A stretch of 64,000 bases of DNA from an uncultured Kineothrix sp. (GCA_910588855.1 CAJUSR010000003.1:186001-250000), one strand, 5' to 3'. Positions 44,440 through 54,542 are shown, numbered from the stretch's first letter. Notes: generated from the sequence alone by a model not told the origin. Translations and numbers: made by a program.

Positions 44440-44569
44440 GAACTCTTTCATTAGCAGGCAGTAGCGACGGTAAAATGATAAACTGTGAGGATATTAACGG
44501 GTAGACGGCAAAAAAGATGTTTGAGCGGAAGCGGAGAGACATGGTAGGCAGGGTGAAGGAGAAGGCAGG

Positions 44570-46657
44570 ATGAAGGAGAAGGTTGGGAAGATAACACTGG
44601 ATTATAAGCATTATCCGGGGGAGGATTTGTACTGCGATGGGGATGTGGAAGACGAATTGCTGGAAATCGTAAAGAGCCATCCTGCCGGGGAATTTCAGAG
44701 GATTATAGAAGAGAGGGCAAAATGGCCGATTTTGTATCATTTGTCGCCACTGCGGGAAAATATCGTGGATTGGCTTCCTATCGGGAAGGAAGACAAAGTA
44801 TTGGAAATCGGGTCAGGCTGTGGGGCGGTGACCGGAAGGCTGGCGCAGAAGGCCGGGGAAGTAATCAGCATTGATTTATCCAGAAAGAGGAGCCTGATTA
44901 ATGCCTATCGGCATCAGGGCTGTGGGAATGTGACGATACATGTGGGCAATTTTAAAGATATTGAGCCGGATTTGCCCAAGGACTTTGATTATATTTGCTT
45001 TATCGGGGTTTTTGAGTACGGGCAGAGTTATATTGATACAAAAAATCCTTACGTGGACTGGCTGAAGATGATGCATGGGCATTTAAAAGAAAACGGAAGG
45101 ATTGTCATTGCTATAGAAAATAAATTAGGGTTAAAATATTTTGCCGGGTGTATGGAAGACCACCTTGGCACTTATTTTTCCGGTATTGAAGATTATGCCA
45201 AAGGAGGCGGGGTACGGACTTTCGTAAGGGGCAGGCTGGAGCAAATGTTTGCAAAAAGCGGTCTGCAGGAGTATTCGTTTTATTATCCTTATCCGGATTA
45301 TAAGTTTATGACTACGTTGTATTCCGACATGCGTTTGCCTAAACCGGGGGAATTGTATGATAATATGAGGAATTTCGACAGGGAAAGAATGTTGCTTTTC
45401 GATGAGAAGCAGGCATTTGACGGGATTGCCAGGGATGGGTTGTTTCCCGTATTTTCCAACTCTTATGCAGTGGTGATAGGCCCAAAACCGGATGTGGCAT
45501 ATGTCAAATATTCCAACGACCGGGCAGAAGAATATGCCATCCGCACCGAATTATGGATGGAAGAAGGGCAAAAACCGGTCATAAGAAAACAGGCATTATC
45601 GGATAAAGCGGCGGAACATATCAAGGGGATGGCGGATGCTTATGGGGATTTGGCAAAACGTTTTGCCGGAAGCGGGCTGGAAATGAACCGGTGCCGTCTG
45701 TTAGAGGGAGGGGTCTGTGCCGAATTTGAGTATATACAGGGCATAACGCTGGAAGAAATTCTGGACGGTTTTTTGGAGAGGGAGGATTGGGATAGCTTTC
45801 ATGCCTTATTTGAAGAATATAGGAAGCGGATTTCTTATGGGGAAGAGCTGCCGGTGGCGGATTATGATTTAATATTTGCCAATTTGCTTGTTCCATTGCC
45901 GGAAGATGCGGACTGGGATGATTTGGAGACGGTAAAGGGTTTGCCGTGGACGGTAATTGATTATGAATGGACGTTTGGGAAGCCTATCTGCGCAAAGGAA
46001 ACGGCATACCGCGCTCTTTATTGTTATATATTGGAAAATGAAAAGAGGGGGAAACTGGATTTGGCTTCTATGGCCCGGAAGCTTGGGATAAGCGTGCAAG
46101 AGGAGGAAGCCTGCAAAGAGAGGGAGATGGATTTCCAGAAATTTGTGACAGGACAGCGCAAATCTATGGGCGAGATAAGGGAGGCTATTGGAAACCGGGT
46201 GATGGAGCCGGCAAAATGGATGCATAAATTCGACGGTTCCTGCAAAGAAGAACAGGTTCAGATTTATGCGGACAGGGGAAAAGGGTACAGTGAGGAAGAT
46301 TCTTATTTTGTAAGGGATGCTTATGCGGGGGAAAATATGATTTTGCTGAAGCTATCCGTAGATAAGGATGTGGAAACGCTGCGCATCGACCCGGCGATGG
46401 ATTGCTGTGTGGTAAAGATAAAGAAGCTTTTGTTTAATAAAAAAGAGGTAGGGAACGGCAGGAAAGCAATCGTTACCAACGGCAGGCGGCTTGGAAACGG
46501 AAGCTATGTATTTGCAACCAAAGACCCAAATATCAATATAAAAATCGGCGGTATAGAGAAAATGGAAGAAAACGAACTGGAAGCGGAATTGGAAATCGTA
46601 AGACTGCCCGCCGGGCTTGCGGAAGATATGGCGGATGGGGCAAAAAAGTGGTTTTAG
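44570..46657 (+). CDS. Methyltransferase-kinase-like fusion protein
   Basis: This 695-aa protein starts with a class I SAM methyltransferase (about 55-270, motif VLEIGSGCGAVTG at 77-89). A middle part (about 310-480) has APH/protein-kinase-like features (IRTELWMEEGQKPVIRKQ, FEYIQGITLEEIL, VIDYEWTFG). The last 120 residues form a beta-sandwich (RIDPAMDCCVVKIKKL, VFATKDPNI). Fused methyltransferase and kinase domains are known in chain-terminating enzymes such as WbdD, which sets O-antigen length before Wzt export; the arrangement here is analogous. I am not sure the middle part binds ATP. Confidence 0.7.
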   Translation: MKEKVGKITLDYKHYPGEDLYCDGDVEDELLEIVKSHPAGEFQRIIEERAKWPILYHLSPLRENIVDWLPIGKEDKVLEIGSGCGAVTGRLAQKAGEVISIDLSRKRSLINAYRHQGCGNVTIHVGNFKDIEPDLPKDFDYICFIGVFEYGQSYIDTKNPYVDWLKMMHGHLKENGRIVIAIENKLGLKYFAGCMEDHLGTYFSGIEDYAKGGGVRTFVRGRLEQMFAKSGLQEYSFYYPYPDYKFMTTLYSDMRLPKPGELYDNMRNFDRERMLLFDEKQAFDGIARDGLFPVFSNSYAVVIGPKPDVAYVKYSNDRAEEYAIRTELWMEEGQKPVIRKQALSDKAAEHIKGMADAYGDLAKRFAGSGLEMNRCRLLEGGVCAEFEYIQGITLEEILDGFLEREDWDSFHALFEEYRKRISYGEELPVADYDLIFANLLVPLPEDADWDDLETVKGLPWTVIDYEWTFGKPICAKETAYRALYCYILENEKRGKLDLASMARKLGISVQEEEACKEREMDFQKFVTGQRKSMGEIREAIGNRVMEPAKWMHKFDGSCKEEQVQIYADRGKGYSEEDSYFVRDAYAGENMILLKLSVDKDVETLRIDPAMDCCVVKIKKLLFNKKEVGNGRKAIVTNGRRLGNGSYVFATKDPNINIKIGGIEKMEENELEAELEIVRLPAGLAEDMADGAKKWF

Positions 46658-46680
46658 GCGATAATGGAACGAGGTGAAAA

Positions 46681-48774
46681 ATGTATCGTGCGGTAAAGCA
46701 AGGGATAAAAAAACTGCTGGCGGACAGACAGCGGGGGAAATATGATAAACTGCTGGAAAAAAAGACAGTGACCTATGATACTTGGATAAGGAAAAGGGAG
46801 CAGGAAAGGAATAAGGATAAAGAAGAAGAAGGGGAACGGGGCAGTTCCCTTTCCGTAAAACTGGTGCCTTATCAGGCTTGCGGCAGTTTTTGCCTTGGCC
46901 GCATGTTACAGACAGAAACGGCGGATATTATTTTGTTTGCGGATTCCTGTGGTACAATCAGCGAATATGCAAAAGAAGAGGTGGCAGAATATTTTTCTTC
47001 CCATAGCCAGGTAGAGATGCTTTATGGGGATGAGGACGTGTTAAGCCCGGAAGGCATCCGTTATACACCCTGGTTTAAACCGGATTGGTCGCCGGACACT
47101 TTTTTGTCCTTTTTTTATTTTGGAAGTATATTTGCCGTCAGGACAAAGACGCTGCAGGGATTGACAGCGGAAGAAAAACAGTGGATATTGGAAAAAAGCG
47201 GTGAAGAAGGCTGGGAAGAAATCTACCTTATGTGTTATTTTTTGGCGAAGAAGTGCGGAGGATTTGAAAGGCGGCAAAAGGCCGGGGAAGAGGAATGGGG
47301 TTTCCCCATCGGGCATGTGAAGGAAGTGCTGTTTCATGGAAGAAGGAACCGGGAGTGGATGCTGGAACAGGAACCGTTTTTGGGCTTTCCGGAAAGCCGT
47401 AAGGGGCACATGGATTCTGTCAGGAACTGCAAATTGTCGGTGATTATCCCTTCCAAAGACCATGAAGAAGTGCTGAAACGGTGTATCCGTTCTGTTGCGG
47501 CGGAGGCCGGAAGAGGACAGGGGATAGACTTTGAAATTATTGTTGTGGATAACGGGAGCAAGGCGGATACCAGACAGGAGATGGAGCGCTGGCTGGGGGC
47601 ACAGGGAGTTGCTTTTACGTATTTATATCAAAAAATGCCGTTCCACTTTTCTAAAATGTGTAATATGGGCGCAGAAGCGGCAGAAGGGGAAGTGTTGCTG
47701 TTTTTGAATGATGATGTGGAACTGCCGGATTTTGCCGACAGCGGGAAAGAAAATTTTCTGGAAACCATAGAACGGATGGCACGTTTGCCTTATGCAGGGG
47801 CCGTAGGTACAAAGTTGTATTATCCCGATTCCGTAAGGATACAACATGCCGGGATTGTCAATTTGAAATTGGGGCCGGTGCATAAGCTACAATTTATGGA
47901 AGATACGGTCGGTTATTATTACGGATGGAATAGAAGGAGGCACAACGTGATTGCGGTAACCGGCGCCTGCCTTGCGGTGGAGAAAGACAGGTTTTTTGAA
48001 GCAGGAGGATTTCCGGAGGAGCTTCCGGTGGCCTTTAATGATGTAGCCCTTTGTTTTTCCCTTTTTGAAAAAGGGTACTATAATGTGGTATTGCAGGATT
48101 ATGCATTATATCACTATGAATCGTTAAGCCGGGGGGATGACGGGGAAAGGGATAAACTGGAACGGCTGCTGCGGGAAAGGGACAGGCTGTATCAAAGGCA
48201 TCCCTGTCTTTACGGGGAAGATCCGTTTTACCATAAATACTTGGCAAATGATATGTTGAGTACGGGTTTTGACTTGCGGGCAGATTATGAGCTGGAATAT
48301 AAATTTTTGCATGCCCGGGCGGTGGAAGCCGGGAATCTGTTGGCGGGGGCAAGGGAAGACAGATGTGTGATAATCAGTTTGGAGTATGCCGGCCCTGGGA
48401 TATTTGCAGACAGGGCAGAAGGGAAGGATACGGAATATTTCCTGCAAGGCTATTCCTTTGTTGCCGGCTCTGACAACGCTTTGTTTGAAAAACGGATCCT
48501 TTTAAAACCGGAAAAGGATGCGGAAGACAACGGGGGAAAACTAATGGTAATCCGGCCGGAACCGCTAAGGCGCAAAGATGTGGAAGAGAATCTTCCGGAT
48601 CAGACCAATGTAGGTTTGACAGGGTTCGGGGCGGTAATAGACGGAACGGGGCTGGCAAAAGGCAGTTACCGGATTGGGGTGCTGGCAAAGGATACTTGCT
48701 CCGGGCAGAAGCTTTATTGCTGGACAAACCGGTATTTGAATACGAGGATGGACGATGGAAACGATAGATTATAA
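46681..48774 (+). CDS. Large GT2 glycosyltransferase with degenerate first domain
   Basis: This 697-aa protein has a GT2 domain at about 255-490 (SVIIPSKDHEEVLK, VVDNGSKADT, FLNDDVEL, VTGACLAV). In front (about 60-195) is a fragment like the second half of a GT2 domain (LYGDEDVLSPEGIRYTPWFKPDWSPD) without its nucleotide-binding start. The tail (about 530-697) is a beta-sandwich as in other clostridial rhamnan enzymes. It probably extends the main chain. Its end overlaps the next gene by 20 bp. Confidence 0.82.
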   Translation: MYRAVKQGIKKLLADRQRGKYDKLLEKKTVTYDTWIRKREQERNKDKEEEGERGSSLSVKLVPYQACGSFCLGRMLQTETADIILFADSCGTISEYAKEEVAEYFSSHSQVEMLYGDEDVLSPEGIRYTPWFKPDWSPDTFLSFFYFGSIFAVRTKTLQGLTAEEKQWILEKSGEEGWEEIYLMCYFLAKKCGGFERRQKAGEEEWGFPIGHVKEVLFHGRRNREWMLEQEPFLGFPESRKGHMDSVRNCKLSVIIPSKDHEEVLKRCIRSVAAEAGRGQGIDFEIIVVDNGSKADTRQEMERWLGAQGVAFTYLYQKMPFHFSKMCNMGAEAAEGEVLLFLNDDVELPDFADSGKENFLETIERMARLPYAGAVGTKLYYPDSVRIQHAGIVNLKLGPVHKLQFMEDTVGYYYGWNRRRHNVIAVTGACLAVEKDRFFEAGGFPEELPVAFNDVALCFSLFEKGYYNVVLQDYALYHYESLSRGDDGERDKLERLLRERDRLYQRHPCLYGEDPFYHKYLANDMLSTGFDLRADYELEYKFLHARAVEAGNLLAGAREDRCVIISLEYAGPGIFADRAEGKDTEYFLQGYSFVAGSDNALFEKRILLKPEKDAEDNGGKLMVIRPEPLRRKDVEENLPDQTNVGLTGFGAVIDGTGLAKGSYRIGVLAKDTCSGQKLYCWTNRYLNTRMDDGNDRL

Positions 48775-50740
48775 AGAGGCTTATGAAAAGGAACATATAA
48801 AGTGTGCGGATTTGGCAGGCCGGGTGGCGGAGCTGGAAGAAAAAAACGAGGAATTGAATTTTAAAATCAACCGGATTAAGAACAATCCCATATGGAAGAT
48901 GAGCGCGCCCTTGCGCAAGGTGATGCACTATTGCATACGGCAGAAGGATCGTTTGAGGAATTGCGGGAACTTGAGGGGAATATGGGCGAAGGTGAAGTAT
49001 AAGCGAAGGGAACGGGCGGCTATGGAGCGTTATGGAACAGCCAGCTTCCCGGACGGGGAAAGAAGGCGCAAGGAAGAAGAAACGGTATTTCCCGATATGG
49101 TGAAATTCAGTATTCTCGTTCCTCTTTACAATACGCCCCGGGAGTTTCTAACCGCCATGCTGGATTCGGTGGTACAGCAGACATATGGGAATTGGGAATT
49201 GTGCCTGGCGGACGGTTCCGATGACAGCCACAGCTATGTAGGGAAAATCTGCCTGGAATATCAAAAGGCAGATGAAGCGCGGACAGGCGGCAAAGGGCGG
49301 ATTGCCTATAAGAAACTGGAGAAAAACGAGGGCATTTCGGGGAATACGAACCGGTGTCTAGCGATGGCTACCGGGGAATACATTGGCCTGTTCGACCATG
49401 ATGATATTATTCATCCATCCGTGCTGTACGAATATGCAAAAGTTATCAACGAGCAAGGGGCGGATTATATTTATTGCGACGAAACCACTTTCAAAAACAG
49501 CGATATCAATAAAATGCTGACGATGCACTTCAAGCCGGATTATGCTATTGATAATCTGCGGGCGAATAACTATATCTGTCATTTCAGTGTTTTCCACAGG
49601 CAGCTTTTGGATGGGGATGAACTGTTCCGGACAAAATATGACGGCAGCCAGGACCACGACATGATTTTGCGTCTGACCGATAAGGCAAAAAAGGTAGTCC
49701 ATGTTCCAAAGTTGATGTATTACTGGCGTTCCCATGCAGGGAGTGTGGCCAGCGGCATACAGGCCAAGACTTATGCCGTGGATGCGGCCAAGGGGGCGGT
49801 GGCGGAGCATTTGCGCAAGCATGGCTATGAACATTTTAAGATTACGAGTACAAGGGCGTTTGAGACCATTTTTAAAATCAGTTATCAAATCATCGGCAAT
49901 CCGAAAATCTCCATTGTCATTGCCAATAAGGATCATGAGGCGGATTTGCGTAGATGTCTGGCTTCTATTTTTGAAAAATCCACATATGACAATTACGAGG
50001 TGATTGTTGTGGAAAATAACAGCGAGACGACGGAAATATGGAAATATTATGAAGAGCTGAAAGATAACGAAAGGGTAAAAATTGTAACCTATCAAGGAGG
50101 GTTTAATTATTCTGCAGTAAACAATCTGGGTGTGAAAGCGGCAGAAGGGGAATATATCCTTCTTTTGAATAATGACACACAGGTGATTACGGTCAATTGG
50201 ATGGAAGAGCTGTTGATGTACGCCCAGCGCCAGGATGTGGGCGCGGTAGGTGCCAAACTGTATTATGGGGATAAGACTATCCAACATGCCGGTGTAGTCC
50301 TGGGCCTTGGCGCCCACCGTACGGCAGGGCACAGTCATTATATGCAGCACCGGGAAAATCTGGGCTATATGGGGAGGCTCTGCTATGCTCAAAACGTATC
50401 CGCCGTGACGGGCGCCTGCCTGTTGGTGTCCAAAGAACTTTTTGAAAAAGCGGGCGGACTGGATGAATCCTTTGCCGTTTCTTTAAACGATGTGGATTTT
50501 TGCATCAAACTGAGGGAAATGGGGTATTTGAATGTATTTACCCCGTTTGCGGAACTATACCATTACGAATCGGTCTCCCGGGGACTGGATGACCAGGGGG
50601 AGAAGGCAAAGAGATATAATGAAGAATCTGCACGTTTCCGGAATAAATGGAAGGCTGTCCTGGAGAAAGGGGATCCGTACTATAATCCCAATTTTTCGTT
50701 AGACAGAAGCGATTTTTCTTTGAAGGTGGAAGAAACGTAA
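48755..50740 (+). CDS. Tandem-domain GT2 glycosyltransferase
   Basis: This 661-aa protein has an N-terminal coiled coil (about 10-45, LAGRVAELEEKNEELN), a first GT2 domain (about 112-330, ILVPLYNTPREFL, LFDHDDIIHP) and a second GT2 domain (about 385-610, ISIVIANKDHEADL, LLNNDTQVI, VTGACLLV). Dual GT2 proteins of this type build rhamnose-rich polymers. Both domains look intact, with DHDD and NNDT metal-binding motifs. It is the last gene before the palindrome at 50753. Confidence 0.88.
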   Translation: METIDYKEAYEKEHIKCADLAGRVAELEEKNEELNFKINRIKNNPIWKMSAPLRKVMHYCIRQKDRLRNCGNLRGIWAKVKYKRRERAAMERYGTASFPDGERRRKEEETVFPDMVKFSILVPLYNTPREFLTAMLDSVVQQTYGNWELCLADGSDDSHSYVGKICLEYQKADEARTGGKGRIAYKKLEKNEGISGNTNRCLAMATGEYIGLFDHDDIIHPSVLYEYAKVINEQGADYIYCDETTFKNSDINKMLTMHFKPDYAIDNLRANNYICHFSVFHRQLLDGDELFRTKYDGSQDHDMILRLTDKAKKVVHVPKLMYYWRSHAGSVASGIQAKTYAVDAAKGAVAEHLRKHGYEHFKITSTRAFETIFKISYQIIGNPKISIVIANKDHEADLRRCLASIFEKSTYDNYEVIVVENNSETTEIWKYYEELKDNERVKIVTYQGGFNYSAVNNLGVKAAEGEYILLLNNDTQVITVNWMEELLMYAQRQDVGAVGAKLYYGDKTIQHAGVVLGLGAHRTAGHSHYMQHRENLGYMGRLCYAQNVSAVTGACLLVSKELFEKAGGLDESFAVSLNDVDFCIKLREMGYLNVFTPFAELYHYESVSRGLDDQGEKAKRYNEESARFRNKWKAVLEKGDPYYNPNFSLDRSDFSLKVEET

Positions 50741-50752
50741 ATAAAGAACCGG

Positions 50753-51014
50753 GCAGCACTGCGGGCGGCGGATTCTGTGGGCAGCGTCCGGTGTTAGGGC
50801 AAAGCTCAAAAACAGATTTTATGAATGAAATGGGGAAAGCAATGGTTGACGGACGGGTCAGAAGCAACGGGCATCCCTGCCCTGTGCTTCTTGAAACCGC
50901 CATCCGTGGCGGTTCCACCCTGATTGTAGGCCATTTCATAAGTAAAATTGCTGTTTTTGAGCAAAAGCCCTAAAAACGGACGCTGCCCACAGAATCCGCC
51001 GCCCGCAGCGCTGC
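50753..51014. repeat. 262-bp near-perfect inverted repeat
   Basis: The arm 50753-50833 matches the reverse complement of 50931-51014 over about 80 bp, with a run GCGGGCGGCGGATTCTGTGG shared exactly at the outer end. The 97-bp middle holds two smaller hairpins (AGAAGCA/TGCTTCT and AACCGCC/GGCGGTT). The part AAAACAGATTTTA followed by GAAATGG also occurs, diverged, at 24866-24890. It lies between the GT2 stop and the phosphoglucomutase promoter, so it could be a MITE, a terminator or both. There is no reading frame of note. Confidence 0.85.
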
Positions 51015-51054
51015 TCGTGAAAATGGATTTTCGTGGAGAAAAAGTATTGGGACA

Positions 51055-51084
51055 TTGCCAGTGGCGCCGGAAATGTGGTATACT
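51055..51084 (+). promoter_or_regulatory. Promoter for phosphoglucomutase
   Basis: TTGCCA, 18 nt, TATACT with TGG extension. It shares ATGTGGTATACTG with the rfbA promoter. Confidence 0.75.
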
Positions 51085-51132
51085 GGAAAAAACCGTTATT
51101 CGGAAAATATTTATCAGAGGAGGAATCAAATC

Positions 51133-52854
51133 ATGAGCTATCAGGAAGAATTTAATTTCTGGTTAAACGATCCGTATTTCGATGAAGACACAAAAAACGA
51201 GCTTTTATCTATTAAAAATGACGAAAAAGAAATAGAAGATCGTTTCTATAAGGAATTGGAGTTCGGTACCGGCGGGTTGCGGGGTGTTATTGGGGCTGGA
51301 ACAAACCGCATGAATATTTACACGGTACGTAAGGCCACACAGGGGCTTGCCAATTATATCTTAAAGCAGGGCGGCAAAGAAAAGGGCGTAGCCATTGCCT
51401 ACGACTCCAGAAGAAAGTCCCCGGAATTTGCGGATGAAGCAGCTCTTTGCCTGGCGGCAAACGGTATCAAAGCGTATGTATTTGATTCTTTGCGTCCTAC
51501 ACCGGAATTATCCTTTGCATTGCGGCAGCTCGGATGCATTTCCGGTATTGTTATAACGGCGAGCCATAATCCTCCGGAGTATAACGGCTATAAAGCATAT
51601 TGGGAAGATGGCGCACAGGTAACGGCTCCGAAGGATAAAGAGATTATAACGGAAGTAAAAAATGTAACCGATTATCACGAAGTGAAGACGATGGATAAGG
51701 AAGAGGCTATAAAAGCCGGCTTATATCAGGTAATTGGTGCGGAAATAGACGATGCCTATATGGCAGAACTGAAAAAACAGATTATCCATCCGGAAATTAT
51801 CAAAGAAATGGCGGATGACATTAAGATTGTATATTCCCCGTTCCACGGAACAGGTAATGTACCGGTAAGGCGTATCCTGTCTGAGCTGGGTTTTAAACAT
51901 GTGTATGTGGTGCCGGAGCAGGAGCTGCCCGACCCTGATTTTACCACGTTGGATTACCCGAACCCGGAAGACCCGAAGGCATTTACGCTCGCTTTGAAGT
52001 TGGCGAAGGAGAAAAATGCGGACATCGTTTTGGCAACTGACCCGGATGCAGACAGGCTTGGTATCTATGCTTTGGATACGAAGAGCGGAGAATATGTTCC
52101 GTTTACGGGAAATATGTCAGGTATGCTGATAGCCGAATATATTTTAAGGGAGAGGACGGCAACCGGAACGATGCCGGAAAACCCTGCTCTTGTAACAACT
52201 ATTGTTACCACTAATATGGCAAAAGCGATTTGCGATGCTTATGGTGTGAAATGTATTGAAGTGTTGACCGGATTTAAATACATAGGAGAACAAATTAAGT
52301 GGTTTGAGCAAAGTGGTTCCAACCATTATGTGTTCGGTTTGGAAGAAAGCTATGGATGCCTTGCAGGAACCCACGCAAGGGATAAGGATGCGGTAGTAGC
52401 GGTTATGTGCCTGTGCGAAATGGCGGCATGGTGCAAAAAGAACGGAAAGACCGTATGGGATCAAATGTTGGAGCTGTATGAAAAATATGGTTACTTTAAA
52501 GAAACCCAGTATACGATTACTCTGAAGGGGATTGAAGGCTCAAAGCAGATAGCTGCTATTATGGATAAACTGAGGAGCGATTTGCCAAAGGAATTTGGAA
52601 GCCTGAAAGTTGTGGAAGCCAGAGATTACGACAGGAACCGGATTGTCAATATGGAGAGCGGGGAAGAAAGGGAAACCGGGCTTCCCAAATCCAATGTCAT
52701 TTATTTTGATTTGACAAATGATTCCTGGTGCTGCGCCCGTCCCTCCGGCACGGAGCCGAAGCTGAAATTCTATATGGGCGTGAAGGGAACCGGATTGGAA
52801 GATGCACAGGAGAAAGTGGAGAAACTGACAGAGGCATTAAAGTCTCATATTTAA
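51133..52854 (+). CDS. pgcA: Phosphoglucomutase/phosphomannomutase
   Basis: ATG at 51133 follows AGAGGAGG by nine nt, giving 573 aa, the usual size for the PgcA type. Motifs include the phosphoserine loop TASHNPPEYNGYK (Ser144), metal loop DPDADR, sugar-binding GLEESYG and the C-terminal phosphate loop RPSGTEPK. It makes glucose-1-phosphate from glucose-6-phosphate, the substrate of RfbA. It has its own promoter and terminator. Confidence 0.93.
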   Translation: MSYQEEFNFWLNDPYFDEDTKNELLSIKNDEKEIEDRFYKELEFGTGGLRGVIGAGTNRMNIYTVRKATQGLANYILKQGGKEKGVAIAYDSRRKSPEFADEAALCLAANGIKAYVFDSLRPTPELSFALRQLGCISGIVITASHNPPEYNGYKAYWEDGAQVTAPKDKEIITEVKNVTDYHEVKTMDKEEAIKAGLYQVIGAEIDDAYMAELKKQIIHPEIIKEMADDIKIVYSPFHGTGNVPVRRILSELGFKHVYVVPEQELPDPDFTTLDYPNPEDPKAFTLALKLAKEKNADIVLATDPDADRLGIYALDTKSGEYVPFTGNMSGMLIAEYILRERTATGTMPENPALVTTIVTTNMAKAICDAYGVKCIEVLTGFKYIGEQIKWFEQSGSNHYVFGLEESYGCLAGTHARDKDAVVAVMCLCEMAAWCKKNGKTVWDQMLELYEKYGYFKETQYTITLKGIEGSKQIAAIMDKLRSDLPKEFGSLKVVEARDYDRNRIVNMESGEERETGLPKSNVIYFDLTNDSWCCARPSGTEPKLKFYMGVKGTGLEDAQEKVEKLTEALKSHI

Positions 52855-52863
52855 TGGATAAGA

Positions 52864-52915
52864 ACAAATGGGAGGGAAGGTTGAGTTGTGGAGGCTGCCG
52901 TTCCTCCCTTTTTGT
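52864..52915 (+). terminator. Intrinsic terminator after pgcA
   Basis: ACAAATGGGAGGGAA pairs with TTCCTCCCTTTTTGT across a 22-nt loop. Confidence 0.75.
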
Positions 52916-53052
52916 TGCATTGTACCGCTGTTTGGGGATGCAATGGGTTGGCAGAGTGGCTGTAGATGATGATGGGCGAAAAATGTGGGTAATATTTTGG
53001 GCATGGGGAATGATAGGATGAAGGGGATTGGATTGGCGATAGGTGGGATAGT

Positions 53053-54492
53053 ATGGCGGTTGGGATTTTTAAGATAAGTAATTTCCGGAAAACGTATTAT
53101 TATTTGAAGAAGAATGGATGGAAGAATGCATTCTATGCGGCTTTGGAGAGGGTGGCTGACCGGAGGGATGCGGATTATTGTTATGAAGAACCAAAGAAGG
53201 ATGTTTTGGACGGGCAAAGGAAGGCAGAGTGCCCGTATCAGTTTAGCATCCTCGTGCCGGCGTATGAGACGGATGCAGGGTATTTGCGGGAAATGATAAA
53301 CTCTGTGTTAGGGCAGAGCTATGGGAATCTTGAGTTGATTTTGGCGGATGCCAGCAAAACGGGGAAAGTGCAGGAAGTAGTAGAAGGATATGAAGACAGA
53401 CGGTTAAGGTATATCCGTTTAATGGAGAATAGAGGAATATCGGAGAATACAAATGCAGCGCTTGCCGCAGCAGCAGGGGATTATGTAGGGTTATTGGATC
53501 ATGATGATGTATTATCTCCCGATGCGTTGTTTGAGATGGCAAAAGCAATCGATGAGGGAAAGAAAAAAGGGAAAACGGTTTGGATGCTTTACTCGGATGA
53601 AGATAAGGCGGACGGGGATATGGCGAAGTTTTATGAGCCCCATAGAAAACCGGGCCTGAATCTGGATTTGCTTTTTTCCAATAATTATATTTGCCATTTT
53701 CTCGTTATGAAAAGGGAACTGATGCAGGAATTGGGATTCCGGCAGAAGTTCGATGGGGCACAGGATTATGATTTAACGCTGCGGGCGGTGGGAAAGCTTA
53801 TTTATGAGGAAAAAAGGGGAAGGGATGCGGTTGCCCATATACCAAAGACCCTTTATCATTGGAGATGCCATACGGCTTCTACGGCGGAGAACCCGGAGAG
53901 CAAAAGGTATGCGTATGAAGCGGGAAAAATGGCTTTGGAAGATTTTCTGGAAAAACGGGGCTGGGAGGGGGAAGTCCATCATACCCTCCACTTAGGATTT
54001 TACCGTATACAATATAAGAAAGATATCTTTATGCAGCGGGAAGAAGCAGGCGTAATCGGAGGAAAGTTGGTGGATAGACGGGGGCGCATCGTAGGAGGGA
54101 TTTATAATGCCCGCGGAAAATGCCCTTATTTTGGGCTGAACAGGAATTTTAGCGGCTATATGCATAGAGCCGGCCTAAACCAGGAGGCGTATGCCGTAGA
54201 TTTGCGCTGTATGAGGGTGAGGAAAGAATTGCGCGGTATATTTGAAGATGTGTTCGGCATCCCCTATGAGGAAACACCGGGGAAGGGCGGAGGATGGTTT
54301 CCGTATGAAAAAAGTAATTCTTATTTCCCAAGGGGTTTGGCAGGAAGGAAAGGCATAAAGGGGAATGTGGGAAGACAGATGCAGCAGCAAAAAGAAAGGG
54401 AACTCCGCAGACAGTGTATGGAGTTTGGAGAACGTGTGCGTAAAGCCGGATATACAGTGATATGGACGCCGGGTTGGGAAATGTTTGTATGA
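53053..54492 (+). CDS. GT2 glycosyltransferase with half of a second domain
   Basis: This 479-aa protein has a complete GT2 domain (about 62-280, ILVPAYETDAG, LLDHDDVLSPDA, SDEDKADGD). After about 310 comes only the second half of another GT2 domain (GVIGGKLVDRRGRIVGG, RKELRGIFEDVF), without a nucleotide-binding start. The reduction mirrors that in the 46681-48774 protein, which has lost the front of its first domain. It is probably still active through domain one. Its start follows AGGTGGG. Confidence 0.82.
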   Translation: MAVGIFKISNFRKTYYYLKKNGWKNAFYAALERVADRRDADYCYEEPKKDVLDGQRKAECPYQFSILVPAYETDAGYLREMINSVLGQSYGNLELILADASKTGKVQEVVEGYEDRRLRYIRLMENRGISENTNAALAAAAGDYVGLLDHDDVLSPDALFEMAKAIDEGKKKGKTVWMLYSDEDKADGDMAKFYEPHRKPGLNLDLLFSNNYICHFLVMKRELMQELGFRQKFDGAQDYDLTLRAVGKLIYEEKRGRDAVAHIPKTLYHWRCHTASTAENPESKRYAYEAGKMALEDFLEKRGWEGEVHHTLHLGFYRIQYKKDIFMQREEAGVIGGKLVDRRGRIVGGIYNARGKCPYFGLNRNFSGYMHRAGLNQEAYAVDLRCMRVRKELRGIFEDVFGIPYEETPGKGGGWFPYEKSNSYFPRGLAGRKGIKGNVGRQMQQQKERELRRQCMEFGERVRKAGYTVIWTPGWEMFV

Positions 54493-54542
54493 ATATAAGG
54501 AGAAGTGCCCTTATAACGTTTTGAATTTAAGCGAAGCGGAAA

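Noticed and set aside
49358..50392. 344-codon open frame on the minus strand
   Set aside because: It is antisense to the conserved tandem GT2 gene, whose motifs are intact; the composition is atypical.
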